Below are positions 44,353-51,915 of a stretch of 53,398 nucleotides of DNA, piece by piece. Below the pieces are notes generated by a model. It was not told where the DNA came from. It ran no database searches and worked only from the letters and a program-made list of their open reading frames with translations. Numbering within the stretch: position 1 is the stretch's first letter; each line of letters opens with the position of its first letter. The stretch covers positions 1 to 53,398 of the forward strand of contig JANLZB010000007.1 in NCBI GenBank assembly GCA_031366005.1, read 5' to 3'. The translations under genes and the position numbers were made by a program. This stretch comes from JANLUX01 sp031366005 (lineage in GTDB: Bacteria; Bacteroidota; Bacteroidia; AKYH767-A; OLB10).

Positions 44353-44407
44353 CGTAAACCTTTTTTATCCCTGCTCAAAGTGCTAAAATGCCGTCCTGGA
44401 CTCATCC

Positions 44408-44440
44408 TTTGTGTAATCTCTGAAAATAAAACTAAGTTTG
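44408..44440 (+). promoter_or_regulatory. Promoter of the CBS-nadK-porG block
   Basis: TTTG (44408-44411), a 21-nt spacer, then TAAGTTTG (44433-44440) match the Bacteroidota -33/-7 pattern. The CBS-gene ATG follows 16 nt later. This is the best-formed promoter in the window. Confidence 0.6.
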
Positions 44441-44456
44441 CCCCTTATAAAACCAA

Positions 44457-45161
44457 ATGGATTTAACTTACGTAGAAGAAGTTAAAAGAACATCAATGTT
44501 TGCGGCAAAGCTCATACACGATACTATTCCCCCACTTAAACCAAGTGATATGGTTAGCCGTGCTTTAAAGTGGACCGAAGAAATGAATGTTAATTTTTTG
44601 CCGGTTATCAATGGTAAGCAATATCTCGGTCAGATCAGCAGGAAAGCTTTGCTCTCATACAATAAGCCAGACATTTTAATTTCTGATATTCTGGCTGAGT
44701 TAAAAACTGAATTTGTGTATGAGAATCAGCACGTGTATGATGTAGTAAAATTTGCTTCTTTATATAAATCGGATATTATTCCGGTGCTTGATGAACAACA
44801 GCAATACATGGGTGTGGTTACAATTAAAGACCTGGTGGATTATTTTGCACTGAGCAAATCAGTTTACATGCCGGGCGGAATCATCACTATCGAGCTTGCA
44901 CTTTCCAGTTATGTGTTGTCACAAATTGCCCAGGTGGTGGAAGCGGACAATGCACATATTTTAAGTACCAGCATTGCTCCTTCGGCAAATCCACAAATGG
45001 TGGAGCTTACAATCAAAGTTGATAAAATGGATGTGAGCAGAATACTGGCTTATTTTTACAGGCTTAATTATAATGTAACAGGTTCTTACAATCAAAGCGA
45101 GTTTACCGAAGATTTAAAAGATCGCTATGACTCTTTAATGAATTATCTCAGCATTGGCTAA
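44457..45161 (+). CDS. CBS-domain pair protein
   Basis: This cytoplasmic protein of 234 residues has two CBS domains (about 15-70 with MVSRALKWTEEMNVNFLPVINGKQYLGQISRKALL, and about 80-135 with FASLYKSDIIPVLDEQQQYMGVVTIKDLVDYF). The ACT-like C-terminal half reads ILSTSIAPSANPQMVELTIKVDKMDVSRILAYF. CBS pairs usually sense adenine nucleotides; the partner here is unknown. Its place just upstream of nadK and the PorG-like genes is conserved in Bacteroidota as far as I recall. Confidence 0.9.
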   Translation: MDLTYVEEVKRTSMFAAKLIHDTIPPLKPSDMVSRALKWTEEMNVNFLPVINGKQYLGQISRKALLSYNKPDILISDILAELKTEFVYENQHVYDVVKFASLYKSDIIPVLDEQQQYMGVVTIKDLVDYFALSKSVYMPGGIITIELALSSYVLSQIAQVVEADNAHILSTSIAPSANPQMVELTIKVDKMDVSRILAYFYRLNYNVTGSYNQSEFTEDLKDRYDSLMNYLSIG

Positions 45162-45169
45162 GTTATTTT

Positions 45170-45208
45170 TTTGTGGCAGAGTGCACCACAGAGACACAGC
45201 GCCACAAA
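45170..45208. repeat. Degenerate CACAGAG-type repeat with short inverted arms
   Basis: TTTGTGGC (45170-45177) pairs with GCCACAAA (45201-45208). The loop holds ACCACAGAGACACAG, like the repeats around the GxxExxY gene. It falls in the gap after the CBS gene and argues against a start at 45154 for the next gene. Confidence 0.5.
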
Positions 45209-45243
45209 GTGTCATAAATATTTACCGTTTATTATTTGAGTCA

Positions 45244-46683
45244 GTGATTCATTGTGACAACAAAAACTTTTATGGTAAAATATTTTTCTCCACCATAATT
45301 TTTCTTTTCACCCTTTTTAATTTGAGTGCTCAATCTATTCAGAACGTTGATTCCACCAATCAAACTGTAATTATCCACAAGATTATTATTACAGGAAATA
45401 AAACCACAAGATCACATATCATCACACGCGAATTAATTTTTCACGAAGGAGATACACTCAATAAATATACACTTGATGCAGCTTTTGAGCGCAGCAAAGA
45501 AAACCTGATGAACATCGGGCTTTTTCATTTTGTAGAGATGGAACTGATTGCAAACGTGCAACCAACTTCCGATGTACACATTCATGTTACTGAGCGATGG
45601 TATGTGTGGCCCATTCCTTTCTTTGAATGGGTTGACCGGAATTTTAATGAGTGGTGGCAAAAGCGTGATTTTAAAAGAACCAACTACGGTATTTATTTAT
45701 CACATGATAATTTTCGCGGCCGTGATGAGTCATTAAAAATGCAGGTTCGCTTAGGTTATTCACAGCGGCTGGGATTATTTTATTCAATTCCCTACATCAA
45801 TAAAAATCAAAACATTGGTCTTTCATTGGGAGCATACTATACACGCAACCATGAAATTGCTTACAACACCATCAATAATAAACTCATCTATGTAAAGGAT
45901 CCTGAAAAATACCTGCGTAATGAATATTATGGTTTTGTAAGGTTGACAAGAAGAAAAGGCTTTAATAATTACTACAGCATTTTTGCTGATTACCGTCAGA
46001 ATAATATTGCTGATACGGTTCTGTTGTTAAACAAAGATTACTTTATCGCCAACAGTACCATGCAGCAACAAATTACTGTGGGCTGGACTTATCGTAAAGA
46101 TCAGCGTGATTATTATACCTACGCATTAAAAGGAGATGTGTTTGAGATTGAAATTTTGAAACAGGGAATTGGTGTATTAAAAAACGAACCTGAAATTTTA
46201 ACCCTCACTTCTGCTTATCGCAAATATTGGGAGCTTACACCACGATGGCATTTTGCTTCGGGCATCAGGGGAAAATTGTCTGGTCAAACAGATGCACCTT
46301 ATTTTAACCAGCGTGCATTAGGTTATGGAGGTGAATACATAAGAGGTTATGAATATTATGTAATCAACGGACAGAATTATGCACTGTTTAAATCCAATCT
46401 CAAATTTACTCTGCTTCCTACCAAAATTCTTTTGATCAAATTTCTGAATACAGCAAAATTCAATCGCATGCCTAACACTTTTTTTATGAATGCATTTTTT
46501 GATGCAGGTTATGTTCGCGACCGTCAGTTTGGAAAATACAATCCGTTGAGTAATTCGTGGCAGTATGGTTATGGATTAGGTTTGGATTATCTCACTTACT
46601 ATGACATTGTATTCAGGGTTGAATACAGTATCAACAGAATGGGCGAACGTGGATTCTTTCTCCATTTTTCTGCACCCATTTAA
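45244..46683 (+). CDS. BamA/TamA-family outer-membrane protein (one POTRA, barrel)
   Basis: The protein begins with a signal-like stretch (IFFSTIIFLFTLFNLSAQ). A POTRA-type domain follows (VIIHKIIITGNKTTRSHIITRELIFHEGDTL..LMNIGLFHFVEMEL), then a surface-antigen barrel ending in FFLHFSAPI with a typical last strand. With one POTRA and about 480 residues it is smaller than BamA (five POTRA) and more like TamA or other Omp85 relatives. The frame is open back to a TTG at 45154, but that stretch contains a CACAGAG-type repeat, so I chose the GTG at 45244. It sits between the CBS gene and nadK. Confidence 0.85.
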   Translation: MIHCDNKNFYGKIFFSTIIFLFTLFNLSAQSIQNVDSTNQTVIIHKIIITGNKTTRSHIITRELIFHEGDTLNKYTLDAAFERSKENLMNIGLFHFVEMELIANVQPTSDVHIHVTERWYVWPIPFFEWVDRNFNEWWQKRDFKRTNYGIYLSHDNFRGRDESLKMQVRLGYSQRLGLFYSIPYINKNQNIGLSLGAYYTRNHEIAYNTINNKLIYVKDPEKYLRNEYYGFVRLTRRKGFNNYYSIFADYRQNNIADTVLLLNKDYFIANSTMQQQITVGWTYRKDQRDYYTYALKGDVFEIEILKQGIGVLKNEPEILTLTSAYRKYWELTPRWHFASGIRGKLSGQTDAPYFNQRALGYGGEYIRGYEYYVINGQNYALFKSNLKFTLLPTKILLIKFLNTAKFNRMPNTFFMNAFFDAGYVRDRQFGKYNPLSNSWQYGYGLGLDYLTYYDIVFRVEYSINRMGERGFFLHFSAPI

Positions 46684-46722
46684 AATATATTTTTACCACT
46701 TGTATATGTTTAACATCGGATA

Positions 46723-47601
46723 ATGAAAATTGCATTGTATGCAAGGCAGGTAAGCCCTGATCTTTTTCCTTTTATTGATAAACTACTCACTGAACTTCAT
46801 GCCAGCGGAGTGGAGATTGTTATTTACCAGCCATTTTATAATCAGGTAAAATCGCTTGCTGAAAACAACACTGCAATCGAAATGTTTACATCAGGAGCTG
46901 AAATAAGAAATAAGATTGATTTCCTGTTCAGCATTGGTGGTGATGGAACGATACTGGATACACTTGCACTTGTTCAGAATTCGGGAATACCAGTGGTGGG
47001 AATTAATACAGGGAGATTAGGATTTCTCTCAAGCATTTCACAAGATCAGGTTAGTGTTGCCATTGAAAGTTTAATCCGTGGACATTTCTCCTTAGATAAA
47101 AGAACATTGTTACGGTTAGAATCAAGCCACACTTTATTTGGAGAAGTTAATTATGCATTGAATGATCTCACCATTCATAAAAAGGATAGTTCTTCAATGA
47201 TCATTATCAATACTTTTCTCAATGGAGAATATTTAAATTCTTACTGGGCTGACGGATTAATTATTGCCACACCCACTGGTTCTACCGGTTATTCATTAAG
47301 TTGCGGTGGACCCATCATTGCTCCGCACTCTGATAATTTTGTTATCACACCCATTGCACCGCATAATTTAAATGTGCGCCCGATAGTGGTAAGTGATAAA
47401 CATGTTATATCACTTGAAGTGGAGGGGCGCAGTCAGTATTTTCTGGCATCGCTTGATTCGCGTTCAGTAACTATTGACTCCAGTCTCCAGCTCGCAGTGC
47501 GTAAAGAAGACTTCACCATGAACCTTGTTCGCATGGGTAATGATAATTTTTTAAGCACCTTGCGTAATAAATTAAAGTGGGGATTGGATAGCAGAAATTA
47601 A
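46723..47601 (+). CDS. nadK: NAD kinase
   Basis: NadK is a cytoplasmic kinase that makes NADP from NAD. The 292 residues show the catalytic motif GGDGT (72-76, with Asp74), GINTGRLGFLSSI, NDLTIHKKDSS, and the NAD-binding region ADGLIIATPTGSTGYSLSCGGPI. Length is normal. It has its own short gap (39 nt) after the barrel gene and is followed by two PorG-like genes, an order recalled from other Bacteroidota where porG, uppS and bamA follow nadK. Confidence 0.97.
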   Translation: MKIALYARQVSPDLFPFIDKLLTELHASGVEIVIYQPFYNQVKSLAENNTAIEMFTSGAEIRNKIDFLFSIGGDGTILDTLALVQNSGIPVVGINTGRLGFLSSISQDQVSVAIESLIRGHFSLDKRTLLRLESSHTLFGEVNYALNDLTIHKKDSSSMIIINTFLNGEYLNSYWADGLIIATPTGSTGYSLSCGGPIIAPHSDNFVITPIAPHNLNVRPIVVSDKHVISLEVEGRSQYFLASLDSRSVTIDSSLQLAVRKEDFTMNLVRMGNDNFLSTLRNKLKWGLDSRN

Positions 47602-47640
47602 ACTTCTTATCATAGCATAACAAATATCTGGTTAAATCTA

Positions 47641-47648
47641 TATTTTTG
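47641..47648 (+). promoter_or_regulatory. TATTTTTG -7 box before the first PorG-like gene
   Basis: The box lies 23 nt upstream of the ATG at 47672, so the first PorG-like gene may be transcribed separately from nadK. No good -33 element is visible. Confidence 0.4.
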
Positions 47649-47671
47649 TGCATGGAGATATCCCAGCCAGT

Positions 47672-48580
47672 ATGAAAAAGAGATACATAGTTACCCTTCT
47701 GATTTTGTTAACACTGCCACAAGTGCTTAGTGCGCAACGTGTGCGTGCGCGTTGGAAAGCTTATCGCTGGGAATACATGGTGGGTATAGGAGCCAGTAAC
47801 TTCTTAGGTGAATTGGGTGGAGCTAACCAGGTTGGCACTAATGGTTTCAAAGACCTTGAATTCAAAGCTACAAGACAGGTTTTAACTGCTGGGCTTCGTT
47901 ATAAAATTACTCCTTTTCTTGCTTTGCATACCCATGGCACGTTTGCAAGTGTATCAGGTGATGATAAGTTAACCAAAGAACCTTTTCGTCACAACAGAAA
48001 TCTTAATTTCAAATCTAACATCTATGAATTGAATGTAAATTTTGAAGCATCAATACTGTCACAGCGTGAAGGTGGATTGTATAAATTAAGAGGTATGAGA
48101 AGAACTCCTTCTTTCGAAATGTCAGCTTATGTTTTTGCAGGTGTCGGTGTCTTTCATTTTAACCCTAAAGGACAGTACCAGGGTAAATGGTATGAATTGC
48201 AGCCCTTAGGAACGGAAGGTCAGGGAATTTCTCCTGCACGTTCTAAATATAAACGCACACAACTTTGTGTTCCCGTAGGTTTTGGTTTCCGTTATTTCTT
48301 TAACAGGAGATGGGGTGTAGGCTTTGAATATGGTATTCGAAAAACATTTACTGATTATATTGATGATGTAAGCAAAACCTATTATGATAATGATGCTATC
48401 AGAAAGCAGAATGGTGACATAGCAGCTCAGTTAGCTGATCCATCAATAGGTGTTAAAGAATCACAAACACTGGCAGGTGAACAGCGTGGTGATCCACGTG
48501 ACAGAGATGCATACATGTTTGCCGTTTTCAGCTTGCATTATAAGATAAGAACAGGTCGCACCAATTTCCCAGTCTTCTGA
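47672..48580 (+). CDS. PorG-like outer-membrane beta-barrel protein (DUF6089), copy 1
   Basis: The protein has a signal peptide (MKKRYIVTLLILLTLPQVLSAQ) and a barrel of about 280 residues. Strand segments include WEYMVGIGASNFLGELGG, NIYELNVNFEASIL, AYVFAGVGVFHFNPKG and VPVGFGFRYFFNRRWGVGFEYGIR. This is the DUF6089 family, to which the T9SS component PorG belongs; its position after nadK supports that link. I chose the ATG at 47672 over a GTG at 47648, which lies in the promoter box. It is a paralogue of the next gene, with shared blocks such as DDVSK and QRGDP. Confidence 0.82.
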   Translation: MKKRYIVTLLILLTLPQVLSAQRVRARWKAYRWEYMVGIGASNFLGELGGANQVGTNGFKDLEFKATRQVLTAGLRYKITPFLALHTHGTFASVSGDDKLTKEPFRHNRNLNFKSNIYELNVNFEASILSQREGGLYKLRGMRRTPSFEMSAYVFAGVGVFHFNPKGQYQGKWYELQPLGTEGQGISPARSKYKRTQLCVPVGFGFRYFFNRRWGVGFEYGIRKTFTDYIDDVSKTYYDNDAIRKQNGDIAAQLADPSIGVKESQTLAGEQRGDPRDRDAYMFAVFSLHYKIRTGRTNFPVF

Positions 48581-48602
48581 TTTTGTTTTCCACTTTTAGT
48601 GA

Positions 48603-49496
48603 ATGATTGGTTTGTTAAAAAATAACAAAGCTCTTTTTTCGTTTAGCACATCAATGAGAATTTATGCTGCGGTTTTAATCGCTTTTTTCTTCTTAATGAA
48701 GTCATCGCATGCCAATGCCCAGTCACGCGAAATGGGAGTAATGGTTGGCGTGATGGGATATAAAGGTGATTTAAATCCGGTGTTGTTCAGTGATAAATTT
48801 TTACATCCTGGCATTGGAATCGTTTACAGGCGTTATTATAATAATCACTGGGCTTTTCGTGCTGCATTTAATTATGGTCGTATTTCTGCTGATGATGCAC
48901 AGGCAGCAGATTCATTCAGCATCAATCGTAATTTATCTTTTCGCTCTGATATAATGGAGTTGCAGGGTGGATATGAATTTAATTTTTTTCCTTATCAAAC
49001 GGCTAATCCATCTACGTTCATTACTCCTTACTTATTTGCAGGGCTTGCTCTTTATCGTTACAATCCTAAAGCAGAGTTAAATGGCAAATGGTATGCATTG
49101 CAACCTTTGGGAACTGAGGGGCAGGGAACGGAAAAATATCCCGAGCGTAAACCTTACACACGCATCAGCATTAACATGCCCTTCGGAGGTGGTTTGAAAT
49201 TCAAATTTGCCAAACGTTTTTGCGGAGTTTTAGAAGTAGGAGTAAGAAGATGTTATGTTGATTACCTGGATGATGTAAGTAAATCCTATGCTGATCCTTC
49301 CACCATACGCAAAGAATATGGAAAAGTAGCTGTGCAGCTTTCTGACCGCTCACTGGAACAGGGCACTCCGCAAGTGGGCAGACAGCGTGGCGATCCATCC
49401 AATAAAGACTGGTATATGTTTAGCGGCATACAGATATGCTATACCCTTTCTAAAAAATATATTGACAGCTGTCGTCCTTTTAGAATCAAGCTCTGA
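48603..49496 (+). CDS. PorG-like outer-membrane beta-barrel protein (DUF6089), copy 2
   Basis: This is a tandem paralogue of the preceding protein. Shared blocks include ELQGGYEFNFFPYQ, PYLFAGLALYRYNPKAELNGKWYALQPLGTEGQG, RFCGVLEVGVRRCYVDYLDDVSKSY and VGRQRGDPSNKDWYMFSGIQ. A signal peptide ends at ANAQS; an inner ATG at 48654 would start directly at it (MRIYAAVLIAFFF). Cys residues near CGVLE, RRCYV and QICY are absent from copy 1. One of the two may be the T9SS PorG; which one cannot be told from the sequence alone. Confidence 0.82.
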   Translation: MIGLLKNNKALFSFSTSMRIYAAVLIAFFFLMKSSHANAQSREMGVMVGVMGYKGDLNPVLFSDKFLHPGIGIVYRRYYNNHWAFRAAFNYGRISADDAQAADSFSINRNLSFRSDIMELQGGYEFNFFPYQTANPSTFITPYLFAGLALYRYNPKAELNGKWYALQPLGTEGQGTEKYPERKPYTRISINMPFGGGLKFKFAKRFCGVLEVGVRRCYVDYLDDVSKSYADPSTIRKEYGKVAVQLSDRSLEQGTPQVGRQRGDPSNKDWYMFSGIQICYTLSKKYIDSCRPFRIKL

Positions 49497-49505
49497 AAAA
49501 TATTT

Positions 49506-49802
49506 CTACAGGTTTTTATTTATCACCTGCAGCAACATCTCACCCGTTACCACACCTGACTGCCGCCATTTTATCTCTCCATTTTTAAATAGAATTAATG
49601 TTGGCACACCTTGCACATTGTAATGACTTGCAGCTTGTGGGTTTTTATCAACATCCACTTTAATGATACGCGCTTTAGCCCCAATCTTACCTGCTACTTC
49701 CTTTAAGATGGGTGATTGTGTTTTACATGGTCCACACCACTCAGCCGTAAAATCTACCAGAGTAGGTGTTTCTGAATTAATATATTCCGCAAACTTTGAC
49801 AT
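49506..49802 (-). CDS. trxA: Thioredoxin
   Basis: This is a cytoplasmic dithiol-disulfide oxidoreductase of 98 residues. The active site is W22-C23-G24-P25-C26, preceded by TLVDFTAEW, and the cis-Pro loop is GVPTLILFKNGE. It is a complete single-domain thioredoxin without a signal peptide. It converges with the PorG-like genes across nine bases and lies downstream of the J-domain gene on the same strand. Confidence 0.95.
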   Translation of the reverse strand: MSKFAEYINSETPTLVDFTAEWCGPCKTQSPILKEVAGKIGAKARIIKVDVDKNPQAASHYNVQGVPTLILFKNGEIKWRQSGVVTGEMLLQVINKNL

Positions 49803-49840
49803 TTTATTAACGAATTAAATTCTAGAAAAAATCATAATGA

Positions 49841-50785
49841 TTAAACATGTTTCAAATCTTTGTGTTTCATGAGTTGAATAAATAAGTCACGCTCTTCTTT
49901 TGATAAATGTTTAGGTACATGAATCATCATTCTGGCATAAGCATCACCATGCTTTTCTGGATTTTCAAAAAAAGGCATACCAAGTCCTTTCAACCTGAAA
50001 ACTTTTCCACTGTCAGTACCTGCAGGAATGTCCATCTTAATAGTTCGTCCAAATATTTCAATATTTAATTTTCCGCCAATCACCGCATTAAAAAGATCAA
50101 GTGGCTCATCGAAATATAGATCGTTTTCTTTCACCTCGTACTTTGGGTGTCTGGCAATATGCATGGTTATCATCAAATCACCATTGGGTTGTCCTTTAGT
50201 GCCTGCACCACCTTTGCCTTTCATCCTTAAAACCTGACCTTCGCGGATGCCCGGTTTTATTTTCATATTAATTTTCTGTCCGTTAAGTGAAATTTGTTTC
50301 GTGCCACCATGATAAGCATCCTCGAGCGAAAGCTCCAACTCTGCATTCATGTTTTGCCCGTGCATGGCACGCCCACTTCTTTGTGTAGTTCTTCCGCCAC
50401 TAAATCCACCTCCAAAGATGGATTCGAAGAAATCAGAGAAGTTACCTCCGCTACCGAAATATTCATCTCCTTCAGATCCGGTTTGGTACTGCCGTTGTCC
50501 GCCACGGTTTGCCCACTTGCTCCAGTCAAAATTGCCGGAATCACCACCATGCTGCTGGTAAGATTGCCAGTTTGCGCCTAACTCATCATACTTTTTGCGC
50601 TTTTCCGCATTGCCCAGCACTTCGTTCGCCTCGTTAATCTCCTTAAACTTTTCTTCAGCTTTTTTATCCCCTGAATTTTTATCCGGATGATACTTTACTG
50701 CAAGTTTCCGAAAGGCTTTCTTAATCTCCTCTTGCGAAGCGCCCTTATCAACACCTAATATTTTATAATAATCTTTATAGTCCAT
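49841..50785 (-). CDS. CbpA-type J-domain co-chaperone
   Basis: This DnaK co-chaperone has an N-terminal J domain (DYYKILGVDKGASQEEIKKAFRKLAVKYHPDKN, with HPD), a Gly-rich linker (GSGGNFSDFFESIFGGGFSGGR) and two C-terminal substrate-binding domains (LEDAYHGGTKQISLNG, ...DIPAGTDSGKVFRLKGLGMP). There is no zinc-finger region, so it belongs with CbpA (type B J proteins) rather than DnaJ. At 314 residues the length matches CbpA. Confidence 0.93.
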   Translation of the reverse strand: MDYKDYYKILGVDKGASQEEIKKAFRKLAVKYHPDKNSGDKKAEEKFKEINEANEVLGNAEKRKKYDELGANWQSYQQHGGDSGNFDWSKWANRGGQRQYQTGSEGDEYFGSGGNFSDFFESIFGGGFSGGRTTQRSGRAMHGQNMNAELELSLEDAYHGGTKQISLNGQKINMKIKPGIREGQVLRMKGKGGAGTKGQPNGDLMITMHIARHPKYEVKENDLYFDEPLDLFNAVIGGKLNIEIFGRTIKMDIPAGTDSGKVFRLKGLGMPFFENPEKHGDAYARMMIHVPKHLSKEERDLFIQLMKHKDLKHV

Positions 50786-50908
50786 TCAATAGTTTTTAGA
50801 CTATGTAAAATTAAGCCTTTGAATAGATCATAAATTACGTGCCTGAGATTTTAAAAAAAAGTGTTTTATTAGGTCGCACTTTATGCTCTAATTCTTTGCT
50901 TAATATTT

Positions 50909-51838
50909 TCATACCCTGCTGTAAAACGCTGCGACCCATCTGCGCGGAAGTACCCTTATCACTATTGATGATAACTTAGCTAATTTACCGGGTACAATCA
51001 TTAAACGTCCTTTCAGCGTTTTGCGTATTGCTACTTCGCCTACCTTATGTGGATCTAATGCCATTTGCATCCCGAACCATCCAAGTTTTTCTTTGGTGTC
51101 TTTTATTATTTCAGGTTTTGTGAAAACCGGACCCGGGCTGAGGCAGCTAACACTGATGTGTTTTTTTTTGAGTTGATAGCGTAATGAATAACTGAAAAAG
51201 ATAACAGCAGACTTAGTAGCTGAGTACATGTTTTTTGCAGGAATGGGAGCGAAGCCCGCCATGCTTGCCACATTTAATATGTAAGCAGGTGCATTTTTTT
51301 CCAGTAGCGGAAGTAATAATAAGGAAAGTGCCATGCACGACTCAACATTGAGTCGAACCATGTAACGGAGCGAATCAAGAGGTAAGGATAAATAGTCATT
51401 GCTGCCACCAAGCCCTGCTACATTGCAAAGCACTTTTAAATGAATGTTTCTTTCGATACACCAACTGGCAATTGCTGTTGCTGATTCTTCTTTTGCCAAA
51501 TCATAAACCAATATCTCTGCATGAATACCATAAGCAGATTCTAACCTGTTTTTAGCAGCTATAAGACTATCCCGTCCACGTGCTATTAAAATTAAATTGT
51601 ATTTGCGTTTTGCAAGTGCTTCTGCAATGCCATAGCCGATGCCTTTGCTTCCACCTGCTATTAATGCATAGGGGACAGTGGTATCAGATGAAGCAGCAGG
51701 AATTTCTGGAATATCAGGATTGTCTGCCTGAGTTAATATAGAAGAAGACGATGAAACATTATCAATACTATTTTCCGTTTGCCCAAGTGTAATTGTAATG
51801 TTTAAAACAATCAGACATAAAAGCATTAATTTTCTCAT
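50909..51838 (-). CDS. SDR family oxidoreductase with N-terminal signal-like sequence
   Basis: This is a short-chain dehydrogenase/reductase. The cofactor loop reads AGGSKGIGYGIAEALAKR, and the motif that is usually NNAG is NVAGLGG. The catalytic Ser is in LNVASMAGF, and Tyr-Lys is in YSATKSA. The protein starts with MRKLMLLCLIVLNITITLGQ, which looks like a Sec signal or membrane anchor, followed by a Ser-rich linker of about 35 residues. Most SDRs are cytoplasmic, so this is unusual. I chose the ATG at 51838; one at 51877 would add 13 residues before the hydrophobic stretch. Confidence 0.88.
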   Translation of the reverse strand: MRKLMLLCLIVLNITITLGQTENSIDNVSSSSSILTQADNPDIPEIPAASSDTTVPYALIAGGSKGIGYGIAEALAKRKYNLILIARGRDSLIAAKNRLESAYGIHAEILVYDLAKEESATAIASWCIERNIHLKVLCNVAGLGGSNDYLSLPLDSLRYMVRLNVESCMALSLLLLPLLEKNAPAYILNVASMAGFAPIPAKNMYSATKSAVIFFSYSLRYQLKKKHISVSCLSPGPVFTKPEIIKDTKEKLGWFGMQMALDPHKVGEVAIRKTLKGRLMIVPGKLAKLSSIVIRVLPRRWVAAFYSRV

Positions 51839-51903
51839 GTAGGTAAAAGGCATTAAACCTTTATGCCAGTAGTTCATTATCTGAGAGCGTATAATGCTTT
51901 TTC

Positions 51904-51911
51904 TATTTTTG
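51904..51911 (+). promoter_or_regulatory. TATTTTTG -7 box directly before the cargo gene at 51916
   Basis: The box ends four bases before the ATG, which implies a leaderless mRNA. No good -33 element is visible. Confidence 0.45.
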
Positions 51912-51915
51912 TAAT

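Noticed and set aside
45154..45243. Upstream extension of the BamA-like gene from a TTG at 45154
   Set aside because: The stretch overlaps the CBS gene's stop and contains a CACAGAG-type hairpin. The signal-like sequence begins later, so the GTG at 45244 is more likely.
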